Shown piece by piece: positions 7,160 to 12,967 of a stretch of DNA of 15,173 bases (its first letter is position 1; the number at the start of each line of letters is the position of its first letter). This stretch comes from an uncultured Bacillota bacterium. GTDB taxonomy: Bacteria; Bacillota; JAAYKD01. The translations under genes were made by a program, and so were the position numbers. The stretch spans positions 1 to 15,173 of the forward strand of contig CALCNS010000181.1 in the NCBI GenBank assembly GCA_937897315.1. The letters are read 5' to 3'. Under the pieces are notes generated by a model. That model had not been told where the DNA came from, searched no databases, and saw only the letters and a list, made by a program, of their open reading frames with translations.

Positions 7160-8197
7160 ATGAAAATGAAACATTTGATTACACTCCTGTTACTTAGTTT
7201 ATTGGTCAGCATGATACCGATGACCGCTATGGCCGAAGTAGGAGGGACCATTACGAAAGCAATGCCAAAGCCATATTACCGTGACCTTGTCGATACATGG
7301 TATGCAGACGATGCCGCCCTTTATGGCTACCCAGATATCTTTGCCAAAGATGCATTGTTTTCTGGCAACAATGCGATGACCCGCATGGAATTTGCCCGCT
7401 TGTTGCACCAAGCACTCGGTATCCAGATTTATTATTTTGCCGCCACCGACATCCGAGATTTTTTTGGTGATGTGACGAACGATACGCCCGGAGCAGGCCC
7501 ACTATATGATTTAGTCGTCTCCGGTATTTTGGAATCCGCCGATTCCTTTCATCCGGACCAATCCATTAGCCGCCAAGAAATGGTGCATTGGATATTGAAG
7601 GCGCTTGATTATCGCACCGGCGGGCAATATGCGCTCATTTTAATGATGCCGGCACCGTTTGATGACGATGCCAGTATTGCTGACGAGTACAAAAATGATA
7701 TCATGAAGGCCCAACTTTTGAAACTCATTCAAGGGCGGGGTAACAACCTGCTGCACCCACTTGCAGCAGCAACTCGTGCAGAGGGTGTCACTGTGGTATC
7801 TCGTTTGATGAACCAAATCCGCACTTTGCAACAAGACTTACAAGTACATGCCGAATTGAAAGAATCTGAAAACGGATTACATATGCGGCTTCTCCTGCAA
7901 AACCATACACAAGAAGAGATAGTAATTCAACACAACAGCGGACAGAAATACGATTTCAAGTTGCTGAATCGTCAGGGAGAGATTCTTTACACCTGGTCTG
8001 CCGACAAGCTGTTCACCATGGCACTGACGCAGACGACATTAGCACCTAATGAAACCTTGGTCTTCGAACAAATCCTTTCATTTGAATCCTATGAAGCGAT
8101 CAAAGATCAAATCTACGAATTGCAGGCTTTCATAATTGGCACCTCAGAGTTCGTAGAATTTTCTGCAAACGGCTATTCTGCATTTTTGCTTCGCTAA
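7160..8197 (+). CDS. secreted S-layer-homology protein with BsuPI domain
   Basis: This is a 345-residue exported protein. Residues 1-25 form a signal peptide: Lys-rich start, a Leu-rich core and an A-M-A cleavage site before E26. Three SLH repeats follow at about 39-92, 100-155 and 167-218. These usually anchor proteins to pyruvylated secondary cell-wall polymer or, in diderm relatives, to the outer envelope. Residues from about 230 match the BsuPI family (PF12690), named for the intracellular proteinase inhibitor of Bacillus subtilis; H-N-S-G-Q-K-Y-D-F and a late L-A-P-N-E-T-L are typical. An extracellular adhesive or inhibitory role is possible but not shown. Start at 7160 is chosen because GAGGAG at 7147-7152 is seven bases upstream. 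Confidence 0.87.
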   Translation: MKMKHLITLLLLSLLVSMIPMTAMAEVGGTITKAMPKPYYRDLVDTWYADDAALYGYPDIFAKDALFSGNNAMTRMEFARLLHQALGIQIYYFAATDIRDFFGDVTNDTPGAGPLYDLVVSGILESADSFHPDQSISRQEMVHWILKALDYRTGGQYALILMMPAPFDDDASIADEYKNDIMKAQLLKLIQGRGNNLLHPLAAATRAEGVTVVSRLMNQIRTLQQDLQVHAELKESENGLHMRLLLQNHTQEEIVIQHNSGQKYDFKLLNRQGEILYTWSADKLFTMALTQTTLAPNETLVFEQILSFESYEAIKDQIYELQAFIIGTSEFVEFSANGYSAFLLR

Positions 8198-8210
8198 CGA
8201 ATATCGCTTT

Positions 8211-8236
8211 GCCCCCGAGTTTTCGGGGGCTTTTAT
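8211..8236 (+). terminator. intrinsic terminator after the SLH-BsuPI gene
   Basis: GCCCCCGA (8211-8218) and TCGGGGGC (8223-8230) form a perfect eight-pair GC-rich stem with a four-base loop, followed by TTTT. It lies 14 bases after the stop. Confidence 0.92.
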
Positions 8237-8237
8237 A

Positions 8238-8266
8238 TTGGCAAGGAAGGATAAACATGCTATACT
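8238..8266 (+). promoter_or_regulatory. sigma-A-type promoter for the amidohydrolase
   Basis: TTGGCA (8238-8243) and TATACT (8261-8266) are each one base off consensus and spaced exactly 17 bases. The predicted start near 8273 leaves a leader of about 33 bases. The promoter directly follows the preceding terminator, so the amidohydrolase is an independent unit. Confidence 0.8.
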
Positions 8267-8305
8267 GACATTACGAGTACAAAAATATTGAAAGGATGAT
8301 ATTTT

Positions 8306-9598
8306 GTGGATGTAAAATTGCTGAAAGAGAAAGTCTGCGCCGCCATTGATGCCAATGCAGAAAAAATTATCGGTATCGGTGAATCCATTTTTGCCGAACC
8401 TGAACTCGGTTATAAAGAGTTTAAGACTGCCACCAAAGTGAAACAGGTATTCGACGAATTGAACCTTCCATATCAAGATGAAGTCGCCATTACCGGAGTC
8501 ATCGCCACAGCCAAAGGCAAGGAAAAGCACGCCAAAGTAGCCCTAATGGGTGAATTGGACGCAATTGTTGCTCCCGGTCATCGTTGTGCAGACCCCAAAA
8601 CAGGAGCTGCTCATTCCTGTGGGCATCATGTTCAAACGGCTTCTTTATTGGGTGCGGCCATTGGTTTGGTTCGTTCTGGCGTGATGTCAGAATTATCGGG
8701 CGATGTTGCATTCATGGCAGTTCCTTCAGAGGAGCCGGTTGAACTAGAATTTCGGAATCAGCTCATCAAAGACGGTAAAATTGCCTTCTTGGGTGGGAAA
8801 CAGGAATTTATTCGCTTAGGTCATTTTGACGATGTCGACGCCATGGTCATGCAACACTCCACCGGGGGTGATAAAGTGACGGCAGGCGGAGCGGGTGGGA
8901 TGGGCTTTGTCGCCAAAATCATCCATTATAAAGGCCAAGAATCGCATGCTGCAAGTCCTTCACAGGGAGTCAACGCCCTCAACGCAGCCAAAGTGGGCTT
9001 AGTTGCTGTAGACGCTGTTCGGGATACGTTTAAAGATGAAGATGGGATTCGTGTACATCCCATTATTACGAAAGGTGGAAATCTAGTCAACGTGGTCCCG
9101 GCAGATGTTCGTATTGAAACCTTTGTTCGCGGTCGAAATCTCCCCGCCATTGAAGATGCCAGCTTCAAAGTCAATCGTGCACTAAAAGCGGGTGCGGACG
9201 CTTTGGGGGCCGAAGTCCGTATCTACGATATTCCCGGTTATATGTTTGCCTTTGAACAACCAACTCTAAAGAAATTGGTACATGAAAACTTCGTCACTTT
9301 GGTTGGGGAAGAGAACATTGCCCCCGGACATGGTTTTACCACAGATGCCAACGATGTTTCGAACTTGGTTCCTACCGTTCATGCAACTGTTGGCGGCATC
9401 ACCGGTGTTGCCCACAGCTCCAATTACGAAGTATCCAATCCTCAATTGGCGTATTTGGTTGCCGCTAAGATGATGGCGATGACCGTCGTCGATTTATTGG
9501 CCAATGGAGCGGAAAACGCACTGACCATTCGCTCCGAATTCAAACCACCTTTGACCAAAGAACAATATTTAAAAGACTGGGGAAAACTCTCCCTCTAA
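8306..9598 (+). CDS. M20-family amidohydrolase/peptidase
   Basis: This 430-residue cytoplasmic metalloenzyme belongs to the M20 peptidase/amidohydrolase group (IAA-amino acid hydrolase / AbgB-like), which cleaves amide bonds such as N-acyl amino acids. By comparison with characterised members, the metal ligands are present: C105 and H107 in S-C-G-H-H, an acidic residue in P-S-E-E-P (E142 or E143), H184 in M-Q-H-S, and H370 in G-V-A-H-S-S. G-E-L-D-A at 82-86 is the usual upstream motif. The residue after the ligand His is H108, where many relatives have Asp or Asn. The start is GTG 8306, with AGGA eight bases upstream; no good ATG is nearby. The true substrate is unknown. Confidence 0.88.
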   Translation: MDVKLLKEKVCAAIDANAEKIIGIGESIFAEPELGYKEFKTATKVKQVFDELNLPYQDEVAITGVIATAKGKEKHAKVALMGELDAIVAPGHRCADPKTGAAHSCGHHVQTASLLGAAIGLVRSGVMSELSGDVAFMAVPSEEPVELEFRNQLIKDGKIAFLGGKQEFIRLGHFDDVDAMVMQHSTGGDKVTAGGAGGMGFVAKIIHYKGQESHAASPSQGVNALNAAKVGLVAVDAVRDTFKDEDGIRVHPIITKGGNLVNVVPADVRIETFVRGRNLPAIEDASFKVNRALKAGADALGAEVRIYDIPGYMFAFEQPTLKKLVHENFVTLVGEENIAPGHGFTTDANDVSNLVPTVHATVGGITGVAHSSNYEVSNPQLAYLVAAKMMAMTVVDLLANGAENALTIRSEFKPPLTKEQYLKDWGKLSL

Positions 9599-9604
9599 AT
9601 AATA

Positions 9605-9640
9605 AACGGCCGCCTCTGTTGTAGAAGCGGCCGTTATTTT
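9605..9640. terminator. bidirectional terminator between convergent genes
   Basis: AACGGCCGC (9605-9613) pairs perfectly with GCGGCCGTT (9627-9635), and TCT/AGA can extend the stem inward past a mismatch. The plus strand continues ATTTT; the minus strand continues into TTATTATTT. It separates the amidohydrolase stop (9598) from the PlsC-like stop (9647). Confidence 0.85.
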
Positions 9641-9646
9641 GGCCTT

Positions 9647-10318
9647 TTAATTATTAGGAGAATTAATCTTATGTGCGATTAAATCCAGCATGCTTTCTTT
9701 TTGTTCATAGAAATCGATACCATCGGCAAAATAAATCGCTTCACCAAAAATAATCTCTTTTCGATCATGATCCAGATAAATCGGAATAAACGGCAAGTGC
9801 TTGCCTGTTTTACTATAGTAATAACGCTCCAAATATAAAAAACCTTCGTATATACTTCTGACCTCTTTATCGGTTGAGGTATAATTTACATCCGGAAAAA
9901 TCAGGACTTGCTCTCCGGACAACAGCGCCCTAAGCGTCTCTTTGATGGTTTTGAAGGATTCCATGGAGTTGCGATACACAGGAATCGCCCGCATGGAATC
10001 TAAGACATTCACCACAAATGGAGTCAACATCTTAGCGGCTATTGCTGCCTTCCAAGTAGACCAGCGAAATCGTTGTGTAAAAGTATAGCCAAAATAGTGA
10101 CGATAACAAGTCACTCGATCCATGAAAACGTGAAAGACCCACGTGCGCACCGCATGGGGTAGCCATGTCATAACAATCCGAGGACCGGTCAAATTATTGT
10201 GACGACATAGCATAACACTGGGAGTAGGAAGATCATGATCTGTACGGATTCGATACTGGGGGGTGAACCAACGAACCACCCCACGAACTGCCTTGAACAA
10301 TCTGCCGTATTCGCTCAT
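9647..10318 (-). CDS. PlsC-like acyltransferase-family protein with altered active site
   Basis: This 223-residue protein resembles the lysophospholipid/glycerol-phosphate acyltransferase (PlsC) family. Block I reads C-R-H-N-N-L-T-G-P, so the H-x4-D catalytic motif becomes H40-x4-G45. A block resembling the third family motif appears as I-F-P-D-V-N-Y-T at 140-147, in place of F-P-E-G-T-R-S. R-A-I-P-V-Y-R at 110-116 matches the substrate-binding segment. It may be a divergent acyltransferase subfamily or a non-catalytic relative, so lipid acyl transfer is only a guess. No long hydrophobic helix is obvious. ATG 10318 has AAGGA seven bases upstream; an in-frame ATG at 10360 lacks a ribosome binding site. 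It is transcribed alone, divergent from the sugar cassette. Confidence 0.72.
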   Translation of the reverse strand: MSEYGRLFKAVRGVVRWFTPQYRIRTDHDLPTPSVMLCRHNNLTGPRIVMTWLPHAVRTWVFHVFMDRVTCYRHYFGYTFTQRFRWSTWKAAIAAKMLTPFVVNVLDSMRAIPVYRNSMESFKTIKETLRALLSGEQVLIFPDVNYTSTDKEVRSIYEGFLYLERYYYSKTGKHLPFIPIYLDHDRKEIIFGEAIYFADGIDFYEQKESMLDLIAHKINSPNN

Positions 10319-10399
10319 AGGAAATTCCTTTCTATCGGCTATCGATTCTTTTGCTTTCAATTCGCCTTTTCATCGATTTTTTCCTTGTGTCGAATGGGT

Positions 10400-10440
10400 A
10401 AAGAACCCGTTCGTCGTAAAGAAGAACGGTTCTTTGTTTT
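10400..10440 (+). terminator. terminator-like hairpin in the leader of the sugar kinase
   Basis: AAAGAACCCGTTC (positions 10399/10400-10413) pairs with GAACGGTTCTTT (10424-10435), 12 pairs with one bulged C and a ten-base loop, then GTTTT. The only upstream neighbour is divergent, so no rightward gene ends here. It may be an attenuator or 5' UTR structure for the kinase operon. No confident promoter was found in 10319-10505. Confidence 0.5.
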
Positions 10441-10505
10441 CCGACAATTCGAACAAGGAATTATTCGATTCAGGAAAGAATCCTTCTCTCAAGGAGGTGC
10501 TAACC

Positions 10506-11522
10506 ATGCTAGATATCCTTGCCCTCGGAGAGTTTCTTATAGACTTTACCGCTTTGTCCAACCAACAATACCAAGCAAATCCAGGCGGTGCTCCGGTGAA
10601 TGTTCTCATCGCCGCCAGTTTTATGCACCGGAGCACCGGTTTTATTGGTAAAATTGGTTCAGACTACTTTGGTGATGTATTGGCAGACACCTTAAAACAA
10701 TACGGCGTATCCACTCATGGATTGAGTCGTTGCCCTCATATACCCACGACCCTCGCTTTTGTTCACTTGAATGCACAAGGAGAACGTTCTTTTACCTTTT
10801 TTCGAAATCCTGGGGCAGATACTCAGTTAGCTCCTCAGGATATGGACCCTATTTATCTTGAATCATGCCAGTTGTTTCATTTTGGTTCTTTGTCACTTAC
10901 CCATTCTCCCGCAAAAGAAGCCACAGAAATGGCTCTGAAGAGGGTGCGTTCTGCTCATAAATTGGTCTCATACGACCCAAACCTTCGACCTTTATTGTGG
11001 TCTCACTTACCAGAAGAGGAATGCCGGAGACGAATCCTCTGGGGCTTTTACCAAGCAAATGTAGTAAAAGTGAGTGAGGAAGAACTACTCTGGCTTTTTC
11101 CCGGCAAATCTCTGAGACAAGGCTTGAGCGAAGTGCATGCCATGGGACCCTCTTTGGTTTTTTTAACCTTCGGTCCAGACGGTAGTGTAGCGTCTTATAT
11201 GGGAAACACGGTATATCATCCGGCATTTAGCGTTCCTGTTGTGGACACAACCGGTGCTGGGGATGCCTTTTTCGGCTGTGTGCTCGGCTTATTATGGAAA
11301 GACGACCGGCCGGTGATTTCGTTCCATATGAACGAATTACATACCATCTTACGTTACGCAAACGCGGCAGGTGCTCTCTGTTGTAGCCGATTTGGTGCAA
11401 TACCGGCTATGGCTTCGGCGGATGAAATTCACTTGGCTCAACAAACTCTATCTTTAAAAGAACCCACTCGTTTCACGAATATAGATGAATGGTTAGAAAC
11501 AACCGGAAAGGACCTCGCATGA
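10506..11522 (+). CDS. PfkB-family sugar kinase (probable fructokinase)
   Basis: This is a 338-residue ribokinase-like (PfkB) ATP-dependent sugar kinase of the cytoplasm. The first family signature is at 27-55: N-P-G-G-A-P-V-N, then G-K-I-G-S-D-Y-F-G. The second, D-T-T-G-A-G-D-A-F, is at 248-256, and D253 is the catalytic base. The overall pattern is closest to fructokinases. The downstream isomerase makes fructose (from mannose) or xylulose (from lyxose), so either could be the substrate; fructose is my preference. ATG 10506 has a strong AAGGAGGTG about seven bases upstream. The frame is open back to 10263, but that region has no ribosome binding site and overlaps the divergent gene. The stop overlaps the next start as ATGA. 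Confidence 0.88.
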   Translation: MLDILALGEFLIDFTALSNQQYQANPGGAPVNVLIAASFMHRSTGFIGKIGSDYFGDVLADTLKQYGVSTHGLSRCPHIPTTLAFVHLNAQGERSFTFFRNPGADTQLAPQDMDPIYLESCQLFHFGSLSLTHSPAKEATEMALKRVRSAHKLVSYDPNLRPLLWSHLPEEECRRRILWGFYQANVVKVSEEELLWLFPGKSLRQGLSEVHAMGPSLVFLTFGPDGSVASYMGNTVYHPAFSVPVVDTTGAGDAFFGCVLGLLWKDDRPVISFHMNELHTILRYANAAGALCCSRFGAIPAMASADEIHLAQQTLSLKEPTRFTNIDEWLETTGKDLA

Positions 11523-12208
11523 AACGCTCTGAAATCAATCGGTCTATTGACCAAGCTCTAGCACTGTGTCAAGAGTACTGTATTCAACTGCCACCCTTTG
11601 CTTTCTTCACTCCTGCAGACTGGCTGCAAAAGAGCAAAGAATACGACGAGATTCGGGATTGCATGTTGGGTTGGGATATTACCGATTATGGATTAAACCG
11701 GTTCGAGGAGATTGGTTTAACCCTCATCACCTTGCGCAATGGCATAAGGAATTCTTTGGTTTACTCGAAACCTTATGCAGAAAAAATACTCATCAGCCAG
11801 GAAAATCAAGTGTGTCCCATGCATTTCCACTGGCATAAATGCGAAGACATCATCCACCGCAATGGGGGAATCCTGATGATGCAATTGTATTCGGCCGATG
11901 CCCAAGATGGCTTATCAACCCAACCGGTGTCGGTTCAGCAGGATGGTCGTCGATATGAGGTTGCTGCAGGCACGATTTTGGAACTATTACCGGGGGAAAG
12001 CATTACCCTGCCAGCACGTTGTTATCATGCTTTTTGGGCCAAAGCCGGTCATGGACCTGTTCTCATTGGTGAAGTCTCCATGGTGAACGATGATCACAAT
12101 GACAATTGTTTTCTGGAACCCATTGGACGTTTCCCCACAATTGAAGAGGATGAGCCTCCACGACACCTCCTTTGCACCGAATATCCGCGAAAGGATGGTT
12201 CTCGTTGA
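11519..12208 (+). CDS. D-lyxose ketol-isomerase (D-mannose isomerase)
   Basis: This 229-residue cupin enzyme should be a metal-dependent isomerase interconverting D-lyxose with D-xylulose and D-mannose with D-fructose. The segment C-P-M-H-F-H-W-H-K-C-E-D at 99-110 provides H102, H104 and E109. H170 in R-C-Y-H-A-F is the fourth ligand, matching the H-x-H-x4-E plus distant His pattern of characterised D-lyxose isomerases. Length is normal for the family. ATG 11519 overlaps the kinase TGA by four bases (ATGA), which implies translational coupling, and GGAAAGGA lies about seven bases before it. Together the pair feeds an aldose into glycolysis or the pentose pathway as a phosphorylated ketose. 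Confidence 0.9.
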   Translation: MKRSEINRSIDQALALCQEYCIQLPPFAFFTPADWLQKSKEYDEIRDCMLGWDITDYGLNRFEEIGLTLITLRNGIRNSLVYSKPYAEKILISQENQVCPMHFHWHKCEDIIHRNGGILMMQLYSADAQDGLSTQPVSVQQDGRRYEVAAGTILELLPGESITLPARCYHAFWAKAGHGPVLIGEVSMVNDDHNDNCFLEPIGRFPTIEEDEPPRHLLCTEYPRKDGSR

Positions 12209-12903
12209 GTATCTTAAAACCTTCGTTACCTACGGATCTTCGCACCGTATTCACCTTGAGTGAGTCTTTGGAACGCTATCAGCGTGATGACGAGTTGGTG
12301 GAGAACTCCCTGTTCCTTCAAGAGAAGTGGCCAATCAGACTTTATACCCCCATTTCGGTACAGGCTTGCCTGTTTCGTAAATGTGATTTCTCTTTGTCTC
12401 AATTACATAAAGCTTCTTTTCGTCACGTGGTCTTCGAACACTGCGATTTTTCAAATGTAATGTGGACAGAATGTCGGTATGAACGAGTCGAGTTTCGCCA
12501 ATGTAAATTTATGGGTAGTGTCTTCAGTGCGGCACTCTGGCGTCATGTATTGTTTGAAGAGATCTCTGGGGAATACTGTAGTTTATCTGGCGGTGACTTC
12601 GATAAAATACATTTCAAACAGTGTTCTGTGACCAATAGTTCTTTCAGCGATTGTAAATGGAAGCAGGTTCAGTTCGATAAAACCGATTTGACATCATGCG
12701 AGTTTCTGCACACTTCCCTAAAAGGAGTGGATTTACGGGATTGCCAGTTAAATGGGATACGTTTAGCGGGACCCGAATTGCGAGGTGCGATGGTTACCTC
12801 ACTACAGGCGGTTGAATTATCTCGCTTTTTGGGTCTGGAGATCAACGATGACCCAATTATCTGCAAAGTCCGACACGATTTTCGAAGTAGAAACCCGTCA
12901 TAA
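12205..12903 (+). CDS. pentapeptide-repeat protein
   Basis: This 232-residue protein is built mainly of pentapeptide repeats, the A(D/N)Lxx-type motif that forms a right-handed quadrilateral beta-helix. Runs such as C-D-F-S-N, C-K-F-M-G, S-S-F-S-D and D-L-T-S-C-E-F show the regular Leu/Phe at every fifth place, from about residue 55 to 195. Cys is unusually frequent at the residue before the acidic or polar one. No signal peptide or transmembrane segment is seen. The start is TTG 12205, overlapping the isomerase TGA by four bases (TTGA), with AAAGGA about nine bases upstream; no ATG fits as well. Function is unknown. Relatives include DNA-gyrase-protecting Qnr/MfpA proteins, but nothing here shows that role. 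It is the last gene of the three-gene cassette. Confidence 0.85.
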   Translation: MSILKPSLPTDLRTVFTLSESLERYQRDDELVENSLFLQEKWPIRLYTPISVQACLFRKCDFSLSQLHKASFRHVVFEHCDFSNVMWTECRYERVEFRQCKFMGSVFSAALWRHVLFEEISGEYCSLSGGDFDKIHFKQCSVTNSSFSDCKWKQVQFDKTDLTSCEFLHTSLKGVDLRDCQLNGIRLAGPELRGAMVTSLQAVELSRFLGLEINDDPIICKVRHDFRSRNPS

Positions 12904-12967
12904 AATCCCATAGAATTAAAATGATAGAGTCTCTTTGTTGGCATAATTAAAAAATGGAGGTAGAAAC

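Noticed and set aside
10263..10505. N-terminal extension of the sugar kinase
   Set aside because: PfkB proteins begin as the 10506 start does. The extension has no ribosome binding site, overlaps the divergent gene and contains the leader hairpin.
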